Source: Synergistaceae bacterium | Lineage (GTDB): Bacteria; Synergistota; Synergistia; Synergistales; Synergistaceae | Length of the DNA stretch: 64,000 bases | Assembly: GCA_030523725.1 (NCBI GenBank) | Contig: JAUNHV010000003.1 | Span: forward strand, 119,571-183,570 | Reading direction: 5' to 3' | Shown here: one piece after another, positions 8,416-17,200 of the stretch | Numbering within the stretch: position 1 is the first letter of the stretch | How the letters are laid out: the number at the start of each line of letters is the position of its first letter | Notes under the pieces: generated by a model | Database searches by the model: none | What the model saw: only the letters and a program-made list of their open reading frames with translations | Told to the model about the DNA's origin: nothing | Translations under genes and position numbers: made by a program

Positions 8416-9231
8416 CTATTTTGCAGTTTCAATTGTTTTTAATTCATCTGTTGTATCTTTAGAGAGGTTAGTTTTGTAGAAGTCGTGACCCTCAGGTGGT
8501 AAGACCATCCTGAACTCTCTTGAAAGGCAAACCTTTACGCTTGCATTTTTTGTGGAGATACCAAGAAGGTGTCCACCAAATTTTTTGTCTTTGGACAAAA
8601 AGTGCATATGCCAACCTGTTGCATTAACACCTGCAAGATATTCAGGTAAACGAAAAGCGATGATATCACCTTCTTGGTTATCTGCTTCAAACTCAGGTTG
8701 GTTCTTTGTTACATCACTAAGGCGTGGATAAGGTTTTTTCTGTGGTGGCACGCTTCTTGTGTGAACATGGTCAAATACGCCTGTGATTCGAACAGCAACA
8801 AGCATATTGCTTTCAGGAATGAGTGTGTCCAAATACTTTATTAGCTCTGCTAAATCTGGCACATTTGAAACCTGTCCTTCACGGGAGGATTTGAATTTTA
8901 AGACAGCAGCAAAGGGTGTCTTTATTTCATCTGTTAGTTTATGGACAGATCCATCAAAGCGAATTTGATAAGCTTCCCCATCTAACACAGCTAGTTCACC
9001 ATCCAGTGGTTCAACGCAACCAATACCAAAGTCACCAGCCTTCTTTAAACAACCCATTGTTGCAACGCCGTCGTAATTTCCCTCAACTAGAGCATTAATT
9101 GTGGAAAATTGTGTAACGGTCGGCGAGCAATTCTTGCAACATGGTTTTGCAAAAGTAAAATAGGCACAGACTAGCACAATGAGTGCTAAGACAACTGACG
9201 AAAAACGAAATCTTCTTTTTTGATTAGACAT
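8416..9231 (-). CDS. Alpha-acetolactate decarboxylase with N-terminal signal/anchor
   Basis: The 271-residue protein matches acetolactate decarboxylase (2-acetolactate to acetoin plus CO2, EC 4.1.1.5). It shows the conserved LDGELAVLDGEAYQI strand and the metal motif GWHMHFLSKDKKFGGH, whose His residues bind zinc in the family. Residues 12-29 (VVLALIVLVCAYFTFA) form a signal peptide or membrane anchor, so the enzyme should act outside the cytoplasm. A Cys pair (PCCKNC) follows. No acetolactate synthase gene lies nearby. Secreted members of this family are known from some Bacillales. Confidence 0.88.
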   Translation of the reverse strand: MSNQKRRFRFSSVVLALIVLVCAYFTFAKPCCKNCSPTVTQFSTINALVEGNYDGVATMGCLKKAGDFGIGCVEPLDGELAVLDGEAYQIRFDGSVHKLTDEIKTPFAAVLKFKSSREGQVSNVPDLAELIKYLDTLIPESNMLVAVRITGVFDHVHTRSVPPQKKPYPRLSDVTKNQPEFEADNQEGDIIAFRLPEYLAGVNATGWHMHFLSKDKKFGGHLLGISTKNASVKVCLSREFRMVLPPEGHDFYKTNLSKDTTDELKTIETAK

Positions 9232-9326
9232 CTGAAATTACCTCAATATTATGTTTTTACTGGCAAATACCATGAATTATATTATTCGCTCCGTAAGATA
9301 TTGTCAACTGAGAATAAAAAAATAAA

Positions 9327-9356
9327 AAGAGTCGCAAGGTATTTCTTGCGACTCTT
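9327..9356 (-). terminator. Terminator of the first SLH porin gene
   Basis: Perfect 12-bp stem (9327-9338 with 9345-9356). On the minus strand it is followed by a T-rich run, 20 nt after the porin stop. Confidence 0.85.
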
Positions 9357-9375
9357 AACAATTTTTACAGACTTT

Positions 9376-11079
9376 TTAGAATGTGAGTATTGTGCGGAAA
9401 CGGAAGACATCATCTGTGCCAGTTGCTGACTCTGCATTGGCAGCGACACCGTAAGAGGAGAGACCTTTACCAAAATTCCTCCTATTGTATTGAGCTTGGA
9501 AGGCTACTGCTGGTGAATATTGATAGTGTAGCCCGACACCAAAATCCCACACATCATCGACTGTTGAGTAGGTGGCATCGAGTAATGAGCTGCCTTTTGA
9601 TTTGAAATATGTATAGCTGATAAATGCACGAAGCTTTGCAGTAAAGTTTCTGTGAATAGCAAACTTGTACCAATCAAAACCACATCCGGTCATGCCACTA
9701 CCTAAATCTGCAAAGTTGTTAAGTTCGTGGTTAATTCCTATTTGATTGAAAGCTTTTGGGTTGATACGGTAGCCATCTGAAATGTGACCATACTGAAACC
9801 AGAAGGAGAAGAGTTTTAATAAACTTTGATCTGCCTCCAATGCAATTGACCAAAGATCGCCATTCTTCTGCCCTTCGGGCATTTGAGTAGTGAGTTCCAC
9901 TGGATGCTGTGGATCTGTTTCATCCTGCATGGTAGCAGTGACTGTTGCACCACCGGGATATAACTGGTGGTTGTATGTTCCTTTAACCTCAATACCATTT
10001 ATGATTTTATAATTGACATAGACACCATAGTTTACCATGTTTGATGCTGCTGTTTTATATTCGTATTCAATTGGCAGCCCTTGTGGCTCAATCTCAAGCC
10101 CTTCTGCATCCTCTACAAAGCCATCTATTTTTGCATAACGTCCAAATAAACCAAGCTTTAGCTTTTCTGTTTTAAAACCCAATTTTAACCCGTAGGTCAT
10201 ATATGCTTGATCTTTGTAATCGCCAGTTGCTATTGCGTCAAGGTTTGAAGTATTTCTGCCTACATAAAAATCAAGGTCAAAGTTTCCCCAATCTTTACGG
10301 AAATCAAATCCCATGAACTTAAGACCAGTCCAAAGAGATTCTTCATCTCCCCAACCACCGTATTTTGCATTCCAAAGTCCGTATTCTTTATCCCAATCAC
10401 TTGTTTGATAGCCGAACCTTGCTTGAATGTTCCATGGAAGCTTTGTGGAGAACCATAGTCTATCAACAGTGAAATGATTTGTGGGATTCTCGCGAACACC
10501 AAGCTCATCAATTATTGGAGGATTATCAACTCCAGTTGTGTTGATGCGCATTAAAAAGTAGCTGTCTTTGTCCATCTGCTTCTCAATAAAGAAGCGTGCA
10601 CGGCGAAAACTGAAACTTGGTGTAGTAGATGCATGCTCTTCGTCAACAGAGTTCGTGCCTCTCCACTCTGCATCCATCCACAGAGTTCCCTTAAAGTGAA
10701 GTCCTTTAAGCCCTTTTTCAAGCCCTGCTACTCTCTTGTCAAGATCTACAACCTTAACGCCAAGTGCATCAAGTTCATTCTTGTACTCTGCGACGAGTTT
10801 TTTGATTAGCTCTAAATCTTCTTTTGAAGCCTTCTCCATGTCAATTTTGGTCAAGGCGCGTGCTACGACAGATGCCATCTCGTATCTTGTGGCGAGCTGA
10901 CCACCTTTATACTGACCATCTGGATAACCGCTAACTACTCCACGGCTTGCCAAAAGTGCCACTGCATCATATGACCAGTGTCCTGCTGGAACGTCTGCAA
11001 ATGGATTGCTATCTGCCATTGCTGGAGCGGCAAATGTAACCAATGCTGCCAAAATTACTGCTGCTAAAATCTTTTTCAT
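9376..11079 (-). CDS. SLH-domain outer-membrane porin, copy 1
   Basis: A 567-residue protein with a signal peptide cut near APAMA (residue 22), an SLH domain at about 25-75 (FADVPAGHWSYDAVALLAS, TRYEMASVVARAL), a coiled coil at about 80-120 and a long beta-barrel ending in Phe (RTILTF), the usual outer-membrane sorting signal. This plan is typical of the abundant porins of Synergistota and Negativicutes, where the SLH domain binds the cell wall and tethers the outer membrane. A paralogue lies at 45302-46843. ATG 11079 follows a GGGGG ribosome site. High expression is likely from the strong terminator and long leader. Confidence 0.93.
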   Translation of the reverse strand: MKKILAAVILAALVTFAAPAMADSNPFADVPAGHWSYDAVALLASRGVVSGYPDGQYKGGQLATRYEMASVVARALTKIDMEKASKEDLELIKKLVAEYKNELDALGVKVVDLDKRVAGLEKGLKGLHFKGTLWMDAEWRGTNSVDEEHASTTPSFSFRRARFFIEKQMDKDSYFLMRINTTGVDNPPIIDELGVRENPTNHFTVDRLWFSTKLPWNIQARFGYQTSDWDKEYGLWNAKYGGWGDEESLWTGLKFMGFDFRKDWGNFDLDFYVGRNTSNLDAIATGDYKDQAYMTYGLKLGFKTEKLKLGLFGRYAKIDGFVEDAEGLEIEPQGLPIEYEYKTAASNMVNYGVYVNYKIINGIEVKGTYNHQLYPGGATVTATMQDETDPQHPVELTTQMPEGQKNGDLWSIALEADQSLLKLFSFWFQYGHISDGYRINPKAFNQIGINHELNNFADLGSGMTGCGFDWYKFAIHRNFTAKLRAFISYTYFKSKGSSLLDATYSTVDDVWDFGVGLHYQYSPAVAFQAQYNRRNFGKGLSSYGVAANAESATGTDDVFRFRTILTF

Positions 11080-11117
11080 AATTTAACAACCCCCTATTTA
11101 GTTGTGTATTTTTTTTC

Positions 11118-11397
11118 GCAAACATTTGTTTGCAAGGCATGTTTTACACTTTAATTTAATTTTACAAAACCAACTTTTTGTTGAACACGACACACGAACT
11201 GGGGCTTATTAACAGAAATAAAAGTATCCAAAGTTGCCTTCTCTCCTGCAATTCACCTTTATACTATTCGTAATTATGTCGCCCTGAAGTCTTACATCTC
11301 GTTAATAGCACACGGGGGGGCTTTACATGTTAATACAAATAGTCGCCACTGAAAGAATAAGCAAGTAACAGCCTTGATCATTCTTTCAGTGGCGACT
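11118..11397. promoter_or_regulatory. Gap 11080-11435: palindrome and long hairpin
   Basis: The 356-bp gap has no gene. It contains the 16-nt palindrome GCAAACATTTGTTTGC at 11118-11133, which could be an operator in the porin leader. It also has a perfect 18-bp inverted repeat (11341-11358 with 11380-11397, 21-nt loop) placed to terminate the SYLF gene's transcript. I could not fix the porin promoter. Confidence 0.45.
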
Positions 11398-11435
11398 AAG
11401 TTGAATTTAAAATAAATTATTCTCTAATAAATTAA

Positions 11436-12122
11436 TTACTTGGCTTTTTTTTGTAAGTTGTTTAATGCCTTGACTAGGTCTGAAACCCTCTTGTCTTTTG
11501 CAGGGCGAGACAGGGCATCTTTTGCTTCAAGTGCCTTGCCCCAATAATTTTTGGATGCGTCCCTATTTTGGTTTATAACACTTCCGTCAATTCCTACGCC
11601 GGCAAAGGCTCCTTGTGCAATTGAGTAACTATAAATTGCTGCTTTAAAACGAGTATCGGTAGATGCTGATGCACTACGACCAACTGGGCCAGCAGCAATT
11701 TCAATATCTGTACCAAGCTTAAAGCTTTGTCCTCCTGTAAAGGCAAGGAGTCCTTTTTGGTTTGTGATGACGAGTACAAGCCCGACGCTTTCAACTCCAA
11801 TTTGTAATCCAAAAGAACCACCAGCAATTGTCATAAATGCTGGACCCTTCCAACCACCCTTGCCGTCTTTTACAAAAACAACACCATCACCATATTGTCC
11901 TCCGACAATGAAGCCAGCCTTTGAGACACTCGGGAAAATTGCGACTGCCTTGCCAGATGCTATGACATTTGCAAGACTACCCGCGTCTTCTTCAATTGCC
12001 ATTTTGTTTAATAGACTTGTTGCTTCATTGATGCGCTTCATATGCTGCGGTATTGCAAGGGCACTAGAAGCAAATAACATAGCAATTGTTAGCGAAACAA
12101 AAAATGCGACAAATTTTTTCAT
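11436..12122 (-). CDS. Exported SYLF (Ysc84/DUF500) lipid-binding protein
   Basis: A 228-residue protein with a signal peptide (MKKFVAFFVSLTIAMLFASSALA) and a full Ysc84/SYLF domain: 'SGKAVAIFPSVSKAGFIVGGQYGDGVVFVK', a Gly-rich middle, and 'FAGVGIDGSVINQNRDASKNYWG' near the end. SYLF domains bind acidic lipids, and bacterial exported forms are thought to be periplasmic or membrane-associated. ATG 12122 is preferred to GTG three codons earlier because AGGAG is 8 nt upstream of it. It is transcribed alone. Confidence 0.9.
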   Translation of the reverse strand: MKKFVAFFVSLTIAMLFASSALAIPQHMKRINEATSLLNKMAIEEDAGSLANVIASGKAVAIFPSVSKAGFIVGGQYGDGVVFVKDGKGGWKGPAFMTIAGGSFGLQIGVESVGLVLVITNQKGLLAFTGGQSFKLGTDIEIAAGPVGRSASASTDTRFKAAIYSYSIAQGAFAGVGIDGSVINQNRDASKNYWGKALEAKDALSRPAKDKRVSDLVKALNNLQKKAK

Positions 12123-12307
12123 ACTTATCACTCCTAACTAAATTTTTAATAGTGCTATTTTACACCTTTTTTTACATTTTGCTACAAATTAGTGGATAGT
12201 ACTCAAATATTTTTGAGTAAATCTCCATAAATTTCTTGTGACGCTTAAGAGGGTAGGGTATAATAACTGTTATCTTGCTAGATAAAATTTGTTCAAAGGA
12301 GAAGATT

Positions 12308-13771
12308 ATGGTTAAAAATTTACTTATCGTTTGTTTTATAACTATTTATTTGTTTGTTTATTCAAAATCTTCTTTTGCTTGTACAACCATTATGGTGGGA
12401 AGAATGGCAAGTACAGATGGTTCTCATTTTGTTGGAAGAACAGATGATTCTGGACATTTTGTTATACCAAGACTTCAACATATTCCAGCTTATTACACAA
12501 AGGAGCGTGTCGTCTATCACGATAATACGGTAAATTTAGACATTACACTACCGTCAACGGGACTAGAGTGTTTTGCTATTCCAACAAATTATACAATTCA
12601 CGAAAACAATCCTAGTGAGGCAGCATTACGGGATTTTTGGTGGGAGTCAGCTGTAAACGAAAAACGTGTAGGAATTAGTGCCACAGAAACAATAAACTCA
12701 AATGACAACGTTCAATCCAATGATCCATTTGTCAAATCTGGCTTGCGTGAGGGAAACATTCCACGTCTTGTTATCCCCTACATCTCCTCTGCAAAAGAGG
12801 GTGTTCTTCGCCTTGCAAGATTAGTAGAAGAATATGGAATGATGTCTGCCGAAGCAGTGATTTTCATAGATGAGAAGGAAATTTGGTATATGGAAATGTA
12901 CACTGGTCACCGCTATGCAGCGCAGAAGTTGCCGGAGGATTGCTGTGCTTGCATACCAAATGACGCAATGCTTGGTTTCTATGATAAAAACGACAAGGAA
13001 AACTGGATTGCATCAGATGATATTGTAGAATTTGCAAAAAAAGCTGGAACTTACCAAGAGCTGGATGGCAAATTCCACCTTGCCTTATCATACGGCACTC
13101 CAAAGCGTGACTATTCACAGCTTCGTGTTTGGGCTGGAAGACGCCATTTTACACCGAGTGTTGCAGGAAAATATGATGTAAAGAGACAATATGAAATTTT
13201 CTTTAAGCCAGAAAAGAAAATTTCAATATTAGATGCTTTTGAACTTACACGCGATAGACACGAGGGCACACCGCAAGCAACGGATAGACCAGGTAACAAC
13301 ACACGCCCGATAGGTATTGATAGATCTGCTCAGGCTCATTTTATCCAATTCAGAAAAAAGAGTATTGTGCCTATACTTTGGGCTTCGCTTGCTGCCCCAG
13401 AGTTCTCTGTCTATTTTCCAGTTTTAGGTCTGCCAAATAAAATTGACAAAAAATTTACGCTTAATTCGTTAGACTATAATCCAAATGCTTTTGCATGGAA
13501 ACTCTATGAAATTGCAGACCTTGCAACTCAAGACCGCAGTCTTTATTCAGGCATGATTCGTGATAGATTTTCTGCTCTTGAGAAAGAATTTGTTGCTTCC
13601 CTTGACGTACTAGAAAAAAAATATAGCTCTCAAGGTGCCGATGCAGTTTTGGTAGATGTTACACAAGAAACTGAAGAGGCAGTTGATGAGGTAAAAGCAA
13701 AAATTCTTCTGGAATTTACAAAAAAACGAATTGAGAACACAGCATCACTTGGCAAAGATCATGTAAAATAA
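12308..13771 (+). CDS. C69-family dipeptidase, exported, copy 1
   Basis: A 487-residue member of peptidase family C69 (PepD-type dipeptidases). After a signal-like segment (MVKNLLIVCFITIYLFVYSKSSFA) comes ACTTIMVG, where the Cys is the family's N-terminal nucleophile exposed by processing. Further family blocks are ASTDGSHFVGRTDD and NEKRVGISATETIN. ATG 12308 has AAGGAG upstream; the TTG 11 codons earlier lacks a ribosome site and would spoil the signal peptide. An aligned paralogue of equal length begins 17 nt after the stop. Bases 12860-13266 are identical between the two genes. The role is probably peptide breakdown outside the cytoplasm to feed amino-acid fermentation. Confidence 0.93.
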   Translation: MVKNLLIVCFITIYLFVYSKSSFACTTIMVGRMASTDGSHFVGRTDDSGHFVIPRLQHIPAYYTKERVVYHDNTVNLDITLPSTGLECFAIPTNYTIHENNPSEAALRDFWWESAVNEKRVGISATETINSNDNVQSNDPFVKSGLREGNIPRLVIPYISSAKEGVLRLARLVEEYGMMSAEAVIFIDEKEIWYMEMYTGHRYAAQKLPEDCCACIPNDAMLGFYDKNDKENWIASDDIVEFAKKAGTYQELDGKFHLALSYGTPKRDYSQLRVWAGRRHFTPSVAGKYDVKRQYEIFFKPEKKISILDAFELTRDRHEGTPQATDRPGNNTRPIGIDRSAQAHFIQFRKKSIVPILWASLAAPEFSVYFPVLGLPNKIDKKFTLNSLDYNPNAFAWKLYEIADLATQDRSLYSGMIRDRFSALEKEFVASLDVLEKKYSSQGADAVLVDVTQETEEAVDEVKAKILLEFTKKRIENTASLGKDHVK

Positions 13772-13787
13772 CGGAGAGAGGGAAAGG

Positions 13788-15251
13788 ATGATTAAAAATT
13801 TATTTATTGTTTGTTTATTAATCCTTTGTTTGGTTTGCTTGCCACAAATTTCTTTTGCCTGTACAACAATTATTGTTGGAAAAGAGGCAAGCACAGATGG
13901 TTCGCATTTTATTGGCAGAACTTCCGATGCCCCAACTTTTTCCATATCAAGACTTCAACATATTCCTGCCTACCATTCTGATAAACCCATCATCTATCGT
14001 GATGATATGGTAAATTTTGAAATAACACTACCGTCAAATGAGCTAGAATGTTTTGCTGTCCCTTCAAATGATGCTATTCACGAAAATAACACTAGTGAAG
14101 CAGCATTACGAGATCTTTGGTGGGAATCCGCTGTCAACGAAAAACATGTTGGAATCAGTGCAACAGAAACAATAAACTCAAATGACAAGGTTAAAGCTAA
14201 TGATCCATTTGTCAAATCTGGCTTGCGTGAGGGAAACATTCCCCGTCTTGTTATCCCTTATATTTCCTCTGCAAAAGAGGGAGTTCTTCGTCTTGCAAAA
14301 TTAGTAGAAGAATATGGAATGATGTCTGCCGAAGCGGTTATTTTCATAGATGAGAAGGAAATTTGGTATATGGAAATGTACACTGGTCACCGCTATGCAG
14401 CGCAGAAGTTGCCGGAGGATTGCTGTGCTTGCATACCAAATGACGCAATGCTTGGTTTCTATGATAAAAACGACAAGGAAAACTGGATTGCATCAGATGA
14501 TATTGTAGAATTTGCAAAAAAAGCTGGAACTTACCAAGAGCTGGATGGCAAATTCCACCTTGCCTTATCATACGGCACTCCAAAGCGTGACTATTCACAG
14601 CTTCGTGTTTGGGCTGGAAGACGCCATTTTACACCGAGTGTTGCAGGAAAATATGATGTAAAGAGACAATATGAAATTTTCTTTAAGCCAGAAAAGAAAA
14701 TTTCAATATTAGATGCTTTTGAACTTACACGCGATAGACACGAGGGAACACCGCAGGCAACGGACAAACCAGGTAACAACACTCGCCCAATAGGCATTGA
14801 TAGAACCGAGCAAGCACATTTTATTCAATTTAGGAAAGATTGTTCTTCTCCTATACTTTGGGTTTCGCTTGCTGCCCCAGAATTCTCTGTCTATTTTCCA
14901 ATTTTTGGTTTGCCTAATGAATTAGACAAGAATTTTACATACTACTCCCTAGACTATAATTCAAATGCTTTTGCGTGGAAGCTTTTTGAAATTGCTGATC
15001 TAGCTACGCATGATCGGGAACGTTACTCACGATTAGTTCGTGATAAATTCTCTACTCTTGAGAAAAAATTTGTTGTTTCTCTTGATTTACTAGAAAAAAA
15101 ATACAACTCTCAAGGTGCCAATGCAGTTTTGGTAGATGTTACACAAGAGACTGTAAAGACAGTTGATGAGGTAAAAGCCAAAATTCTTCTGGAATTTACC
15201 AAAAAACGAATAGAAGACACGAAAAACCTTGGTAAAGACCAAGTAAAGTAA
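13788..15251 (+). CDS. C69-family dipeptidase, exported, copy 2
   Basis: A tandem paralogue of the preceding gene: also 487 residues, offset exactly 1480 bp with no indels, with its own signal segment (MIKNLFIVCLLILCLVCLPQISFA) and nucleophile motif ACTTIIVG. The ends differ (for example SDAPTFSISRLQ against TDDSGHFVIPRLQ) but the central 407 bp (14340-14746) match copy 1 exactly, which points to gene conversion. The start is ATG 13788 after GGAGAGAGGGAAAGG. The same operon is closed by the terminator at 15278-15318. Confidence 0.93.
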   Translation: MIKNLFIVCLLILCLVCLPQISFACTTIIVGKEASTDGSHFIGRTSDAPTFSISRLQHIPAYHSDKPIIYRDDMVNFEITLPSNELECFAVPSNDAIHENNTSEAALRDLWWESAVNEKHVGISATETINSNDKVKANDPFVKSGLREGNIPRLVIPYISSAKEGVLRLAKLVEEYGMMSAEAVIFIDEKEIWYMEMYTGHRYAAQKLPEDCCACIPNDAMLGFYDKNDKENWIASDDIVEFAKKAGTYQELDGKFHLALSYGTPKRDYSQLRVWAGRRHFTPSVAGKYDVKRQYEIFFKPEKKISILDAFELTRDRHEGTPQATDKPGNNTRPIGIDRTEQAHFIQFRKDCSSPILWVSLAAPEFSVYFPIFGLPNELDKNFTYYSLDYNSNAFAWKLFEIADLATHDRERYSRLVRDKFSTLEKKFVVSLDLLEKKYNSQGANAVLVDVTQETVKTVDEVKAKILLEFTKKRIEDTKNLGKDQVK

Positions 15252-15277
15252 TTGCGAGCAATTCCGTGTTAGTTACA

Positions 15278-15318
15278 AGAGAGGGAGTTGTCAATGAAAA
15301 TTTGACAACTCCCTCTCT
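15278..15318 (+). terminator. Terminator of the dipeptidase pair
   Basis: Perfect 17-bp stem (15278-15294 with 15302-15318), 7-nt loop, then a T run. Confidence 0.92.
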
Positions 15319-15403
15319 TTTTATGGGGTGTTATTTTGTTGAACTTGCGAAGCTAACGAAATACACACTACCCAATTGAACGGTATTGTTCTAAATGATC
15401 AAA

Positions 15404-16348
15404 TTACTTTGCTTTAACCTTTCCTTCCCGTGTCTTTTCCGGGTACAATACAACTGGTTGCCCTGCTGTTATGCCCTTTGTAGCAATAAATTTTTCATTT
15501 TCTACATATATTCCCTCTATTGGGACGAAGGTTGCTGACTGAGACCGAATAAGGAATACGCCTATCTTACCTCTTCTTTTAACGATACAACTTATAGGGA
15601 ACATTGCGCCGGTCTTTTTCCCTGTATCTACCTGGATAGTAGTGACTCTATTTTTAATATCTTTGAGGCGAAACCATGGAAGAATCAGGTAAACGCGCAC
15701 CTTGCCTTTGCCTTCTTCTTGCCATACTTTTATTTCTGCCTTGTCATAGCTGTTTGATTCGTCATCTTTTACTCGTAGAAAATTATGTCCAATTTGCTTG
15801 CTAACTTCTTCCGTCGGTTCTAGCACACCAATAAAGTTTGTTCCCTGCAATGAAAGAACAAGTTTGCCAATGGGGGAGCCATAGTTCACTAATATACGAT
15901 CCTTGAAATATTGTAAATTTACATTTGAAAAAGAGAGTTTTTCGCTGTTCCATATCACACCATATCTTAGTTTGCCCTCGAAACCATCCTGCCCAGCAAT
16001 GAAATACCCGGGCGAGTCAGCCGTTAGTGCAACTCCATTAACTATAGCAACTGTGTCACCCTTAGCGACACGGACAGGTCCTAATCCCAGAGGATAGTGT
16101 ATCATTCCACTTGCGGGGGCAGTAAGAAGTTTTTCTCGCCAATATAAAATGCCCTGACAAGGTGTTGAACTGTAATAAATGGCGGGAACTGTCCAGTAAA
16201 TATCTGGTCTTTCTTCATAATAGTATTCCATGTGAAATTTAAAAGCGATGATCCAAACAATCGAAATTATGGCAAGCAGGATAGAGAATGCAAACAACTG
16301 AGGTGCGCTCAAAGATTTTTTTTTCTTGTGTCTATGGATGATAGCCAT
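15404..16348 (-). CDS. HlyD-like membrane-fusion (adaptor) protein
   Basis: A 314-residue protein with a Lys-rich cytoplasmic start, one membrane segment (about residues 15-36) and an extracytoplasmic part that begins with a biotinyl/lipoyl-like turn (LLTAPASGMIHYPLGLGPVRVAKGDTVAIVNG). It ends with a beta-rich adaptor domain (FVPIEGIYVENEKFIATKGITAGQPVVLYP). This resembles the shortened HlyD-family adaptors found next to sepF or yggS genes in Firmicutes. No transporter or outer-membrane channel gene adjoins it, so its partner is unknown. It starts one base after the HAD phosphatase stop and is probably co-transcribed. Confidence 0.72.
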   Translation of the reverse strand: MAIIHRHKKKKSLSAPQLFAFSILLAIISIVWIIAFKFHMEYYYEERPDIYWTVPAIYYSSTPCQGILYWREKLLTAPASGMIHYPLGLGPVRVAKGDTVAIVNGVALTADSPGYFIAGQDGFEGKLRYGVIWNSEKLSFSNVNLQYFKDRILVNYGSPIGKLVLSLQGTNFIGVLEPTEEVSKQIGHNFLRVKDDESNSYDKAEIKVWQEEGKGKVRVYLILPWFRLKDIKNRVTTIQVDTGKKTGAMFPISCIVKRRGKIGVFLIRSQSATFVPIEGIYVENEKFIATKGITAGQPVVLYPEKTREGKVKAK

Positions 16349-16349
16349 G

Positions 16350-16985
16350 CTACTTTAACTCCTTTAGCAATTCTTTTATCTCGCTAACGCAAGACACCAC
16401 GTATTTTGCACCGGCATTAAAAAGCATTTTTTTGTCAAAATGTCCTTGGGCTACACCAACAGAATCAACACCAGCTGCGAGCGCTGTTCTCATGTCAATA
16501 TCTGTATCTCCGACATATAAAGCTTCGGATTTATCTACTTTGAGTTTATTTAGTGCAGTAAGTAAAGGTTCTGGGTGTGGCTTTGGATGAGTCATTTCTT
16601 CTGCACCGATTGCTACGTCAAAGAATTCTATTATATTAAGTTTTGTAAGACAAGATTTAATAAAATGTCTGTTTGTGACGACACCGAGGAATAATCCGCG
16701 AGATACAAGATATTCGAGAGTATCCCTTGTGTCATCAAAGAGGACAAAAAGGTCCGCTTGATATGGTCTATATGTGGCAGAAAAATATTCAAGCCACTCC
16801 TCGTTGTAGTACCCCCACAACTGTTTCCAGCAATCAGTTAGCGGAAGCCCTATTATTGCATAAATTTCGTGGTCTGTAGGAAAGCGTAAGTTAAAATGCT
16901 CAGATAATATTTTCACGCCTTTTTTTACCGCAAAAAAAGTATTAGCAATTGTGAGATCAAAGTCAAACAGTATAGCCTTTATCAA
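16350..16985 (-). CDS. HAD-superfamily phosphatase (phosphoglycolate phosphatase/PpaX-like)
   Basis: A 211-residue HAD hydrolase with all four motifs: DFDLT (residues 8-12, nucleophile first Asp), VTNR (motif II Thr), Lys in THPKPHPEP (motif III) and GDTDIDMRTALAAG (motif IV Asp pair). A helical cap between motifs I and II makes it a C1 type, as in phosphoglycolate phosphatase or pyrophosphatase PpaX. The substrate cannot be assigned. The start is TTG 16985 preceded by a GGGGGG ribosome site, with no nearby ATG in frame. Confidence 0.88.
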   Translation of the reverse strand: MIKAILFDFDLTIANTFFAVKKGVKILSEHFNLRFPTDHEIYAIIGLPLTDCWKQLWGYYNEEWLEYFSATYRPYQADLFVLFDDTRDTLEYLVSRGLFLGVVTNRHFIKSCLTKLNIIEFFDVAIGAEEMTHPKPHPEPLLTALNKLKVDKSEALYVGDTDIDMRTALAAGVDSVGVAQGHFDKKMLFNAGAKYVVSCVSEIKELLKELK

Positions 16986-17200
16986 AACGATCCCCCCTTA
17001 ATAATTATAGCTGCATTATAGCATATTCCCCAGGTGACACATAGTTTCGTAAAAAATTATTTAGCAATGTGTTATTGGAGTAGCGAGTTGGAAATTGATC
17101 TGAGCCATAGAGCAATATTAATTTTTAAATCTTTCTTATAGTCTTTACTCAGCTTGTTGTAAATGATAAAATACTCTAAAAAGGAAGGAGGAAGTTTCTA

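Noticed and set aside
9390..9605. Plus-strand frame inside the porin gene
   Set aside because: Antisense shadow of the porin barrel with low-complexity His/Arg composition.
16985..17200. Possible riboswitch before sstT
   Set aside because: The 215-bp gap is AT-rich with no stable conserved-looking structure and no terminator before the start.
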